A stretch of DNA of 64,000 nucleotides from Apodemus sylvaticus (taxonomy: Eukaryota > Chordata > Mammalia > Rodentia > Muridae). A model generated the notes under the pieces. The model was not told the DNA's origin. It searched no databases and was given only the letters and a program-made list of their open reading frames with translations. Shown piece by piece: positions 35,001 through 48,500 of the stretch (positions are counted from its first letter, which is position 1; each line of letters begins with the position of its first letter). Location: NCBI RefSeq assembly GCF_947179515.1, contig NC_067472.1:106724506-106788505 (forward strand), written 5' to 3'. A program made the position numbers and the translations under genes.

Positions 35001-38000
35001 CAGGTGGGGGGGGAGTGTGAGAAAGCAGGCACTAGGGTCTCGTGTCTCTTGTATCGAAGTCCTGGTTGGCTGTTGAGAACCTAGCATCCTAAAAAGACTT
35101 CCTTTTTTGCCTTTACCTCTCAGGACTCTGCTGTAGTTAATGAAAACTAAATATGTTAAACCCTAGCCCTCTAGAATAACCCTTGTAGGAGCCAATGCTC
35201 CCATTAGAAAGATCACTTGTAGATTAATAAGCCATTAGGAATTGTAGCAGAGGGCAGAAGGTCGAGTTGGCAAGACCTCAGGCCTCCTCTGCTCTGTTCT
35301 TACACCTTAGGTAGTGCTCGAGGGAAACCTAGAGAGGAGGAGGGTCCCAGAATCTGAGGAGACTGGGATGCTGGGCTCCCTGTAGCAGGCTCCTGATGGC
35401 ATGGGCAGGTCCTTCTCCCAGCACAGCATGGATCTGTGGTGATTTGGCCTTCCCTTTGGGCCGGGTGTCACTATGGGCACTGTTTTGGGACACATAATTT
35501 CCATAATAGCTCTCAAAGGAGATTGTTCATCTTTCTGGGAAAGAACTCACCAGAGAGTTGGCAGGTAAATGGCTCGCTTGCTGCCTGTCCAGAGTTGTTG
35601 GAAGGAAAGGAACTTGATGGGCTTTTTCTGGTGTCCAGGTGAGAGGCCAGCACTTCATGGCCTTCTAGTCCCCCCTGCCTGCCTGCCTCTCTGTTATTTC
35701 AGATTCAGTCTCTGCTGCAGCTGGACTAGACTTTTATACTCAAGTCCTCAAGTTTGTGTGCTCTCTTTGCAGATGCCATTCGCAGGGCCCCATGACTTCC
35801 TTATGTTAGGCTGACCTCATCTGAGCTGTTCCATCCCCTCTCCGGGCTAGTCTGGGGACATCCCTCTGAGCCTGGTCCTTTCAAGCCCTCTGTACACCAT
35901 TCATAACCTTTTCTCCCCAGCTATGTCTAGGGTGGGTGGTACAAGAATTGCCACCTCTGGCAGGTGCCTGAGAAGCAGAAGGGAGGTGGGGACCGGAAGC
36001 TTCTCTCTTGGTTTGGGGTCCTTAGGAAGGACGTTTCTCTCTGGAGCCTTCCTGTTGTCCCTGACATTAGTCCACCCTTCCTCTTAGGAAAAAACCTTTT
36101 CTGTATGGCGCAGGTCAACTGATTTCTGTTCTTGCCCTAACCCTTATTATTTATTGCAGTCCTTTCAAGCATTCAGGCATTGACCAGGTATCTTGTCTTT
36201 GTATGGCTCCATTGTGGGCACAGGGACCCAGACAGAGTGAGACATGGTTCTTGCAAATGAACACACGCCTCATAGTCTAAAGGGCTTTGAATGTAGGAGT
36301 GAGAGGCAACCTGTCAGCGTGGGCAGGCCGTCCTCAGATGGGCACAGGAAGACTTCCCTGGGGGAGGGTGATAGGCCAGTTGGCAAAGAGCCAGTGCCTG
36401 ACAGGGACCCCCAAAGTATGTGCTAAACAACTGACCAGACGCAGAAGCAAGAGGACAATGCTTGGTGGCACTGCAGGCTGGGTCAAGGGCATGTGAGGCG
36501 GAGGTTGGGGACAGCTCTGTGTGCAGAGATTGGCAGAGCCCAGCCCTACAGCAGGACCACAGCAGGCCTGATCCTCCAGAGCTGATAGTTCCACCATGTT
36601 GACCCTGTCACCATCACATGTGTGGACTCTGGCCGAAAGTCCCTTCCTGAGGCCACCCAGAAGACAGCTAGCTCGCCTCTGGCCTCAAAGACGTTGCATC
36701 ACCGTGGCACTTGACTGGGTGCCCTGACCTCCCAGCCCCTCATAACCGTGCACCGTGTGCACAGTCTTTAGGAGCAACTTAAGAGTAGTTTCCTCCTCTT
36801 CAAACCAAGGTAAAGTTTCAGTCCAGTGGCCCAGATGTGGCATCCTTGGGACCTGAGAACGTGGGTAGGATGCCTTTCTGCCTAGGGAGCTCCAGGGGCC
36901 CTCGGTGCCTCTGATTTCTAGATCTTGCCAGCTCCAATACCTGGGCCAGTTCTGATTGGCTCTTTTCACAAGTTATTTGGATTCCTTGCAGGACCTCTGG
37001 GTCATAACTACAGACTTTGGGTCCCAAGGAGGGTGGCGATTTGCAAGAAGCCTTAGATTGCAAGAAGCGTTAGATCCCTGGTTTGTATTGCTTTAAGGAG
37101 AGGCAGGTGTGGTTACATCCATTGAAAGGTTACTGATGCTCACTTGATAATTAGCTGCCACTCATGTAAATCCCTGCTCTTTATAGGGCTCCCGCCTAAC
37201 CCTGATCCCACCTAATTCCCTCTCAGTCTCCCCGAGGTAGGTATTAGCCCCGCTGTACAGGTGAAGAAACCGAGGCTTGTGTAGGCAGTGACTCATCCAA
37301 GCCACACTTCCTGTAGGTTAGAGGCCAGTTTTCCTTACTGCGCTTCTGTGGACTTCTCCTGGGTGCAGCTTCTCCACAGATACTTGTGGCGGTGGTGGTG
37401 GAGCCATGGGGGCTGCCTTGGGATGGCGGTGGCGGTGGAGCCATGGGGGCTGCCCTGGGACATGGTCTCCTAGCTACTGTGTAGCACGGGCTTCGCTACC
37501 TGTGTTCCCACCTCCCGTCCTCAGGCCCGAGACCCTCTACCTCTGCCTCTGGCTCATTGCCCGGAATTCCTTTCCTTTGTAGCTTGTCTCCACCTGATAG
37601 CACATTCTCTCCCTCAGCAGTGCCTTGAACTTCCAGGCCAGTGAGGCTGATTCCCAACCCCAAACACTTCCATCCGTGGCAGCCCTTCTGAGAGCTCATG
37701 TTTGGGTCCTATTGGTCATATCGCTTTGACTAGGCAGTCCTCTGTTTTCAGCTTCTCTTTGGGACCTTCTGATTGCCCCTCCCCCTTTCTGGATTGTTGA
37801 TGCTGTGCCTTGACCCTGTCTTATTGGAACCCCCTGTGTTTTGGCTGCTCTACCACCGACAGTCTGCTCTCCTTCCTCCAAAGCCCGCTTTGTACCATCT
37901 CCTAGTGCACAGCCTTGGCCCACCATTAGCACACTGTGTGAAAAGCTGTCTGCTCACCATGTATAGCCTTTCCACTGTAAGATGAAAGCAGCAACCTCTC

Positions 38001-41000
38001 GCCTAACTGGCCACATGCACCTTACGTACATAAAAAACAATTTGTTACCTGTATGCACACCTACCCACACACATACATGCTACAGTCCCCGTGTGGAGGG
38101 CAGAAGACAGCTTGAAGGACCTGGTGCTGTCCACGTGTGTCCCCGGATCGGGACTCTGCTTATCATGCCTGGAAGCAGCTACCTTACGCATCGGGCTCCC
38201 GTCTATTTTTTCATTTCGTCTTTTCCAACAACCCTGTGAGGTTATTCTTATGCTTAGAGAGCTTAATCACTCATCCATGTCACAGAGCCAGACAGGGCAG
38301 AGCTGGCCCTTCCTCAGAGGGGGCTTAAGTGCACTCTGCCACCTGTAGGCAAGGGTGAGAGAAAGCCAGGAGGCCCTGGGAAGCAGCCTCCTCACTCGCT
38401 CTGATATTAGGTATTGAACAAGGGTGGGGAGTGTCTGACATAGTTCACGTCATTCCCATTCCTGGGCCCTGAAATGGAGGCTGTTGGGTCCACTGGCAGG
38501 CAGCTCTTGTGACCTCAGCAGGAACTTGACTACGGGAGCCGCTGGTTGCAGTTCTCCCTTGCACAGCCTGTCTGCACACAACCGTCCCCATGACAGCAAG
38601 GCAGGGTGTAGGCGGAGCAGGCCCTTCCCATCCAGGTGTTCTCTTGGGGTTTGGATGTAGACTTGTCGTGTTTAGTAGGGGAACCCGCCCTCTGTATGGT
38701 TCAAGTGACTGAAGGGACTTGGAGTCCAGCTTCCTGTGCCCTCTCCTGAGGTTAACTCTTCAGTTGGATCATGCTGGTTTCCTCCTTGTCTTGTGCCCTC
38801 CTAAGGAGTACTATGAGACAGAGACATGGCGCAGGGTGGTAAGCCATCTGCTCTGGGCCTCTCTGGCATTCTCTTCCCTCTGTCCTGCAGACACGGAGTA
38901 GTACATGAGCCGTGTGCAGGGGTCAGCCTCCCCAGCGGCCCGGCGCAGCCTTGGCTTCACAGGAGTCTATTTACACTATACACACTTCATCTCTTCTGTG
39001 AAAAAGATGTTTACAAGAGGAGATTCTGTTCCCTCCTGAGTCAGGGAGCCTGCTCTTATAGATGGCCGGAGAGGCTCAGCGTTTTCAGAGCAGGGCTGGC
39101 TTGAAAGCAGCCTGGTACAATTGGGCATCCAGTCTCCTGGGGTCAGCCATGTTGGATTTGTGGGCAGGATCTTTATATGGCCTCCCCACCCCCCACCCCG
39201 CTGCCATGACCCTGTGTGAGGCTCTACACACACAGATGAGTCGGGTCCAGTCCTGGCACTCACAATTCACTGATAGAGGCGGGTGGCCAAGTAACTATGC
39301 ATGGTGTGCTGTAAGACTGGAGCTGTTTAAGAGCAGAGAAGAGTGGGTGTGCCCAGGGAGGCTTGGGATAAGGAAGCTGGATTGGGCTGGATGCTAAGAC
39401 TCTCTTTCCGCCCTACCTCTGAGTCAAACAAGTTGGGTGTGGAGATGGTGGCGTTTGATTAGCTTCCTCACCAGCTGAACTTCTGCCAACCAAGCTGGAG
39501 TAGGGGAAGTGTTAACAACCTGATGGCAAAGGCTAGTTATGCCCTGGGGATTTACAAGGGAACCCTCACTTCCGGGTTCCCAAGGTAACCGTCCCAGGGC
39601 TGCTGCAAACTGGTGAACTTGAGGGCCCAAATTCTGACCAGGAGGCAGACACCAGGGACCATGAGCTTTCTCTAACTCATTCCATTTTAGAGATGGGGAC
39701 ACTGTACTCCAGAGAGGGAAAGTCATCTGGCCAAGCGGATCCAGGAATTGGCATAGCTAGGACTGGAGCCCCGAAGGCCTGCAAGCCTCTCTTTGCTCTT
39801 TAAGAAGCCTTCTGTAGCATGCCTGTCATTCAGGACCCAGGAAGCCGCAGCAGAATTGCAAGTTTGAAGCCATCCTGAGCTATATGAGACTCAACAAAAC
39901 CAAAGCTAATCAGTAAAACACAAAATGCAGACAAGAGCATGAAACCGTTCCTGTTCTGCCCTCTGATTAATTTCCATCACTTCCCAGCGTTCCCTAGCTG
40001 TCCTGGGGGAGAAAACCAGGGACACGAGACCAGCAGCATAGGGGCAGATGTGAGCCTGGATTTGGGTCTGAAGAGAGACCCACACTCTGAGAGGCCCTGC
40101 CATGATCAGCCTCACATGGGGGTGATGATGACAGACTCCCAGGATTCCAAGCTTCAAGATCTCCTCAGGCACCATGCCTGCTGCTCTGCCCTGCATGGAA
40201 GGAGCCCTAGGGCCCGGAATCAGTGGAGTTGAGTGCCTTTCTCTCATACTAGCCAGGCTGTGTCAGGGCACTGGTGATCTGGGGACCCAGATGTGGATCA
40301 GAACTGACCTGGCCTCAGGCAGTGTCTGGTCTCACGTGACAATCATCTTGAACTATGTCCTTTGCTCAAGGAAGAGGGTGTGGGAGCTGGGATGGAGAAC
40401 TTCCTTGTCCATCCCCTGCTGCTCTCTCCTCACATCACTCCCCAGGGTGTCTAGAAAGCCTGTCAGGCTCCAGGCTCAGGTGGTTCCCAGGGAAGGAAAG
40501 ACTGTACCTCCTTGGAGGCCATATGGCCCTCTCCATCGGGAAGGCATAGTGTGTCAAGCAAGGTGTCACCTCTGAGGGGCAGCCACTGTCTGCTAGGCCC
40601 CTTAGGGCTTCCACTGGAGCCCGGACTAGAGGCAGGTCTGGCAGGTGGGGATGAGGGAGTGGATCTGAGGAATGTGGTCCTGCGCTTCACCTCAGCCTTT
40701 TCAGGCATCTGCCATTTCCTCTCGCAGAAATGCAGCTGGTCCTCGCCGGACTACATTCCCGTTTTGCTGACAGGGCGGGCAGTAGGTGGTTGGTCCAGTG
40801 AGGCAGGGTGAGAACAGACGGATGGGCTCTGGCCTGCTTGGATACGGGCCTGCAGAGTCTTTTAGGCCCTTTGGTTTTGTCTGTATAATGGGATGAGGGT
40901 TGAACAAAATGGAATACTCCTTTGTTTACTTGTAAGCAGTTTTGAAAGATTAGGGAGATTTGGGACTTTGGGTGTTTTTGGGGGGCATATAACCAGTTAG

Positions 41001-44000
41001 GAGTTTCTGCATGACTCCCCACACTGAGTGCTGCCCCAGCTACAGCTGATTGTGCTGACTGAGATGCAAGGCCTGCCAGTATAGGGTGAGGGGTTCAGGC
41101 CTGGGCTTGGGCCTCACTTCCCAGCAGGCTCAAGGTGTTTTCCAGCACCCTATGTGCCTTTCCTTGACCATTCCTCCAAACGCTAGCCTGAGGTTCTGCC
41201 TACGGTAGTGGTGGGGCTGGTAACAGAAGGCATTTGTCATGTATTTATTTCCTGTCTAGCAGAAGGCTGAACCCTGGTTCGTTCACTCACTCCATGTGAG
41301 ACTTAGATGCTTCTAGTTGTTTCTCAAATTTAGCACCTTGGGGTATATTCAACTGCACAGTTGACTCAGTGGACCCTGGCATTTCTAACCTGCTCAACAG
41401 GCGATATGATTATGTGTCCCCAGACAATGCTTAGGACATGACATTGCCTTAGCACCTTTTGCCCTTCTGCCAGCGGGGTACCTGGCCTTGCCCGATGGGC
41501 ACCTATGCTTAGCCCTCGCAGCCATTGTTGATGACGGTGAAATAGCCAACCAGCCTTACGTCAGGAGTTTAGACTATGTCTTGGAGGTTCATTTCTCTCA
41601 TACATATGCTTGAGACTTATCTCTACATATAGTCCAGGGAATGAAAGGTTTTAAGACCTTTAAGGATATAATTGTGACAGAGTCATTTGTCTTCCCTAGT
41701 GCCACCTCTCCTGTAGGTACCAGGCTGCCTGGCTGCACTAGCTGTCAGCTGTTGGAGTCCAGGGGTCATCCTGGGTATGGCTACAGAGCCAATTAATTGA
41801 GCACATTTTGTCCTGATTTCCTGTCTTGGCACTTGCTTAGAAGCAAACATGGGAACAGCCCTGGATCAGGTGCTCCCATGTGTCCTGTGTGGCTTTGCTT
41901 AAACACTACTCCAAACACCAGCTTGAGTTTTATCTGCAGTGCTGGGGAGCACAGCTCCCCACTTTAGGGGAAGTAAGACCCGCTCCCATCCTCCCTATTC
42001 CCCAAGCCTTGGGAACTGCAGTGAAGATGAATGTAAATCCCTCTTAAGCTGGTAGCAGCATAGGATTGGCCATAGGGGTGGGGATGAGGTCAACTTCATG
42101 GAAAGAAGGGTGTCCAGAATAAATGGAGTGGGGCAGGGATCCAGGATGCTCAAAGTTCACTTGGACAAAAATCAAAACAAAATATTGCAAATTGGATGTT
42201 GAACTTCTGTCCTTGGCCCCATAGCCACAGATACCAAAGATTAAATATTTGTACTAGACCCAGATAAAGGAAGATATATGTTTGGGGCATAGCAGATGGA
42301 AGAGATCTGGCCTCATATATGGCCCAAATCCAAGGCTAGCTCTCAGCTACCCCATCCCACATCCCCAGTGCCATATTCCCTTGTTTTCTATGTAGAAACT
42401 GAAATGGAGAAGGCTGTAAAGCAGCCATTAGGAAGACATTTGGTGGCCCAGTGATGGTTTAGTTATTTCCAATTCTGTGGCCCACATTCACCTGTCTAGT
42501 AAGGCATCTGTGGGAGGGGTGTTACATTGAGGTGTCTTAGGCTGGGGAGCAGGCTTATAACAAACAGACATCTTCTCCTTCAGGCACTGGCTCCAGCATC
42601 CTCTCGGCCCTTCAAGACATCTTCTCTGTCACCTGGCTCAACAGATCCAAGGTGGAGAAACAGCTACAGGTCATCTCAGTACTACAATGGGTCCTATCCT
42701 TCCTGGTGCTAGGTAAGCTCACCTAGGGTGGTGGTGAATGGGGGTGGAGAGGGCACGGTTGCACCCAGTGAGGTCATCTTCTTCCCCGGCCTCTTTCCAT
42801 TTACTCCCATGCTTTAGGTCGAGCATTCTACCATTGGGCATGCCATAGTCCATAGATGTAGTATGGCTTCATTTTGCGGCTTAACTTGCCCGACTTACTT
42901 GACTCTGGTTCTATGGGATGCCCAGAGCTTGTGCCCTTCTTACAGTCAGGGCGCTCCTGCTCACCTCACATGGCTTCTGTAGACATCGTGGGGATTGAAG
43001 ATAAAGGTTGAAAGCTGCCTCACAGAGCCTGCTGCCAGTCCCATTGCACGGATGCTGTACTTAGAAGGTCCTGCGATCCCAATGTCAGTCCTAATCTCCT
43101 TTGCTGAATGAACTCCCCAGCTGCTGCCCTGCCCGAGGTGGCTTTGTGACACTGTCACTGCCTGCTGGCTAGAATCATCTGGGACAAGGGCAAACACTGC
43201 TCTCTTGGGACCTTCTCCTCGTGCCCAGGTCTTGGGTCCTCAGCACTCTCTAGTGTCTGAGCACATCGGACAGACCTGCTGCAGAGCATCACCTGTCTGC
43301 TCTTGGAGCTAGGCCTTCAGGCACTCTCTCTCCAAACTGCCCGAGATGGTAGGGTGAGCTGAGCAGACCTCAGAAGATAGAGAGCAGCTATCTGGAGGCA
43401 GGCATGGGGCCTCAGCCCACAGCATAGACCAATGGGAACAAATCCCACCTGGGCAGGGTCTTGGAATGTCTTTTGTCAAGTTCCTCCTAATTAGGGGGGG
43501 ATATGGAAACGGAGAGCTTCAGTGACAGATCATGACACACGTTAAGTGGCAGGTTGGAGTTTGAGTCACAGTCCAGTGTATTCCCTTACCATGAGGTCTA
43601 GAATGAATGGCCAGAGACCACGGTGGACTTTAGATTCATTGAACTCCTAAGATAAAACACAAGACCATGTATAGATTTTTATTGCTAGAAAGACTGTAGC
43701 TGTCCTTAGATCCTTACAGGGTCACGTGGCCCCAGAAAGGTGAAGAAACAGGTGTGAGTTCAGGGCTTAGACCCTGAGTGTAGCTTGCATTCGGCCTCTT
43801 CTTAGAATACCAGGGTAGAAGACAATGCAACCTCATCTTTGATCAGACAGAAAGGAAGAATCTAGTGGGGGCACAGCCCTGTCCAGAGCTACAGAAGAAA
43901 ACTAGAAGGAGCCAAGACAAGAATTCAGCGGCCCCAGCCACTCGGTCCTTTGCCTAGTCTGCTTTGCCAGCTCCTGTGGTCTCTGTTTAAACTGGAAGCC

Positions 44001-45298
44001 ACCACTTGCCTTAGTGGGTCAGAGCTTGACTGCAGGGCACTGAGTACATTGTGCAATCCTGGCCCAGAGAGCATGTGATAGGGACTAGGGACTGGCCCCA
44101 AGCTGTAGGTTAATGATCTGTGAGGCCCAGCCACAGCCCAGAAACTGGCTCAGCGTGTCTTTCCAACATGCCGCTTAGTGTAGGTGAGAGCTAGACCTGG
44201 GCAGATGACAGCCCTGCTTAAGCTGCTGTTGATGACTACATGGGCAGTCGCAGCCACTCCCTCCCACTGGGTCCCAAGCCTGCTGGTGGAGGCTTGCTCT
44301 CCTGTGAGGCTGCCGTGGATCCCCGGCATGTTTCTCTTAAACAGGTTTTTTGGTTTGTTTTTCAAATGTGCCACCTAGTCCACTAGGACTCTGGTGAACG
44401 CTGAGGCCCTTCTTGGTGCTTTTAATTGTATAAATAAAGCACATTGGGTTTTAGAGCAACTAATAATGCTGGACTATAAATATGTTAATGTTTGAAACAC
44501 AGTTGGACATTTAGTAATATGTGCTCTTTTATTACTTGTTGAATTAGAATGTAGCAGCAACTATAATAATTACTAATCTTAAGTAGTAATCAATGGAGCA
44601 TCATCAAGATTGCTGAGACTGCTATAATTCGATATGAACACACCCTTATCATCTGTAGGTGTGATGTCAACAGGCTTTGCTAATACTTCTGTGGTTTAGG
44701 GAAGGAAATGCTAAATGTCCACGTGCATCCTCCAGCTGAAAACTTAGATGTCACTCTGCTCCCCATACAAGTCCATAGGCTCTTTCTGTGGTCCAGATCA
44801 CGTGTTAAGTTCCAACAGCACGTCAGTCATTGTATCTTGCCAACCCTCTGTAAGAAAGTAAAGGCTCAGGTGTGGGCAGTGGCCAATACATGGCAGGGCC
44901 AAGTCACTGAGTCTACTTGGTCCTAGAGTCCCTGCTCTCCACAGCCCTGTGGCTGTCTCCTGCCGAAGAGCATCCACACACTGCCCTGTGCCACCAGCTG
45001 GGGGCCAGAGCTCTGCAGGGCGAGCTGCTGGTGGCTGCCATGCACAGGAAGGGATGGCTGCAGGTAGCTCTGAGCAGTCTCTGGGTGGAACAAGCAGGCC
45101 GAGTCAATCACCGTGCTATCATGTCCTGGGCCCAGCGGCATTGGGGGCCTTCAGCCTCATCACCCGAGGACATGGCACCGGCAGCTGTTGTAGGGTCTCC
45201 AAGAGGGGGGTCATTTTATGGGCTAGCTCATAGTTGTCTTCCCAAACCTCCCTCTGTAAGGTTTTTGGATACAGGATCTTATTATGTAGCCCTGATTG

Positions 45299-45357
<59 letters not shown>

Positions 45358-45494
45358 TGTGTGTTTATGTATGTGTGTGTATGTATCTATGTATGTATGT
45401 ATGTATGTATGTATGTGTGTGTATGTATCTATGTATGTATGTATGTATGTATGTGTGTATGTGTATGTATATGTATGTATGATGTATATGTATA

Positions 45495-45530
<36 letters not shown>

Positions 45531-48500
45531 CAGGCTGGCCTCAACTTACAGAGATACACCTTCCTCTGCCTCCAGAGAGCTGGGAATAAAGTTGTGTGCC
45601 ACCGTGCTCAGAGGGTAGCTCATTCTTTTTACTTAAAAAACCTTTCTAGCTGGGCAGTGGTGGTGCATACCTGTAATCCCAGCACTTGGGAGGCAGAGGC
45701 AGGTGGATTTCTGAGTTCGAGGCCAGCCTGGTCTACAGAGTGAGTTCCAGGACAGCCAGGGCTACACAGAGAAACCCTGTCTCAAAAAAACAAAAACAAA
45801 ACAAACAAAAAACCCTTTCTATATTGCTGGCTGGGACTGGAGAGATTAATCTCACCTGTTCTAGCTCCAAAGTTGCTCATGGACTTAGCTCTGTCGGACA
45901 GGGCGGTGGAGAGAAAATGCACATCCTGAGAGGGTGGGGCTGCCCCAGCTGTGAAAGAGCCAGGACTGGAATACCAACTTTGGGCTTCTGTCGCTTAGTC
46001 ATGCAGAAAGGACAGGTATGAAGTGATAACCTTCCTTCCCATAGCAACCAGCACCCCAGCAGCAAGGGCTTTAGGATGTTTTCATTACACCCTTTCTGAA
46101 CTCCATGAGCCTGGCCAGGCCCGGGAATGAACTGAGCCTTTCTTTGTTTTGGAGACTGCAGAGGCGGGCGCTGGAGGAACCTTTTCCTGGGACCACGGAA
46201 GGGGGGCAGAGGCAAACTGTTGGAACAGGGTACTCAATGCAGCCTGAATATAAGTAGTACTCTTCCCAGCTGCCTTAGGACCCACATTATCTTCAACAGG
46301 GTGTGTGGGCTGCAGATGCTTCCCAAGACTCAACCTCCTATGTGTGTACCACTGCTAAATTGTCTTAAGAAACCATGAGGCCTGCTCTCCAGAAACTGTC
46401 ATCTGGTTTTAGTTCTCCTAGGGAAAGGCTCAGGAGGAAGAGGGTGAGAACCGCAATTTCCCTGTTCACAGAGATCTGCATCTAGACTTTCTCATGGAAA
46501 CAACTCTCAGACAGGCTTAACCTTGTACATGGAAAAGGCCTATGAAAGCTGAGCCCCGCCCCCACCCAGGGGAGGATTTAGAGGATTTAAGGCCAGAGAT
46601 TGTCTGGTGGGATAGTTTGATATTGAGGCGCACTCAGAAGGAACAAAGATCTGACCAGGGCTTAAAGACTGGGTAGAAAATGGGAAGAGAAGCCGTGATG
46701 AAGAGATCTAGGGGTGGCCATGAGACACTGGCTCTCCTTCCCTTTGGGCCAGGCCGTTCAGTTGTATGGCCTACCGGCAGGTCCAAGTAACAAAAGCCAC
46801 AAATAAGTGTTCCTGGAGAACCTTTAAGTGGGGAGAGGGAGCCTGGTGGGCTCTGGCTCTGGCCTGGGGCTGCCTAGCCTTCGGTATGTTAAAGGGGACA
46901 GCTCTCCTGTGACAATAGTCCTCTTCACTCCCCCCCACTCCACCCCTCAGCCCCCACTCCCCATCACAGTCTGAGATCTCTCATCTTTGGTGACCTAAGG
47001 CCGAGTATGGACATGGACTTCAAAGTCTGGGTTTAAACCCTGGCTCTCCTCTGGGTAAGCATGGGCGAGTCACTCCTGCCAGGTTCTCATCTAAAGCAAA
47101 ATAAAAGTCACCCTGCTTTAGTGACTCAGTGGCTTAGCCCATCCCCAAAAGTAAAGGGAGATAGATATTCCTTTCCTGTGTCCAGTGCCTTTGCTGGGCA
47201 CTGGCAGAGGGACCGTGCAAGGAGGAGACATTAAAGATTGCTTCACAAGAGACTGAGGTCTCCCTGTATTGCCTGCCCTGCTCAAGCCGGGAGCCCCTAG
47301 CACCAGGACTCACCAGAGTCTTAGGAAGTGAGGCCTGTGCTGGCTCTGCACCTCCGCACTGAGCCATCCCCCCACCAACCACTCCCAGTGCCCAGGCAGC
47401 TGGGCCCTCTGCCTAGATTAGTACCATGGGAAACTTCATCCCTTCCCAGGAGGCCGGACACCTGACCTGCTGTCCTCTGCTTCCCGCAGGAGTGGCCTGC
47501 AGTGTCATCCTTATGTACACCTTCTGCACTGACTGCTGGCTGATAGCTGTGCTCTACTTCACCTGGCTGGCATTTGACTGGAACACGCCCAAGAAAGGTA
47601 ACCGGCCGCCTCTCCCCGCTCCCCCCACTCCCCACCCCCACATTCATCCAGCACCCTAGCAAGCTTGCCACTCCTCCCACTCCTCCTCCCACTCCTCCTC
47701 CCACTCCTCCTCCTGGTTGCTGCCTCTTTTGTGAAACACTGACTTCGTGAAAGGCCTGGGCTAGGCTGTATATGGTTTGGGGTGGGCAATTCCAAGCTCC
47801 CTCAGTGTGTTCACAGAGCTCACCTTTCCTAAGGGATGGTGGGGGGAATGTATGTGGGAAGGGGCCCACTGGGCAGGTACAGAAATCCTCTGTGGGCTGG
47901 TAGACGTCCCTCAGGGGTTCCTACTGGCTCTGTCTCGCCTCCCCGGTATTGCTCAAATGTCCCTCATGCCCACTCCTTCCCAACATTGCGTTTTGTTTCC
48001 TGGAAGGTGGCAGGAGATCGCAGTGGGTGCGAAACTGGGCCGTGTGGCGCTACTTCCGAGACTACTTCCCTATCCAGGTAAAGATGTGCTGCGCCATCTC
48101 TGGAGGACAGGAGGATGAACAGGGGCCGTGCTGGGTGGAACTGTTTGGGGTCTCCCACCAGGAGCATCTGCCCAGACTCTGCTGACTCCATGCCAGATGG
48201 AGGAAAAGTTTGTTTGATACATATACTGGATAAAGTGAAATCAAGACCTCTAAGACAGAACCCTGCTATTTTCAGTCATAAGAGGCAGAGTTGGCAGCCA
48301 GGGCCACGAGAGAAGCCTGGTGGTCACTGCACGATGTAAGGGGCAGGCAGCCATCGCTGGGTTTTGTGATATTGCTTCTCCTACTTAAGTGAAGATTGAG
48401 CTTATAACTTAAAACGAGGTGACCCAGGAGGTGAAGCCCTTAGCCAGCCGGGCTAGGAGGTTAGGGGGCGTGGCCCTGAGAGGGCAAGGAGAGCAAGAGT

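Noticed and set aside
34372..35076. 234-codon open frame in Dgat2 intron 1, longest in the window
   Set aside because: Its first residues are translated B1 SINE and the rest resembles nothing known. No splice or promoter support.
47321..47869. 182-codon antisense frame across exon 3
   Set aside because: It is the shadow of exon 3 plus a CCTCCT repeat read as GGVGGG. The sense strand is clearly the coding one.
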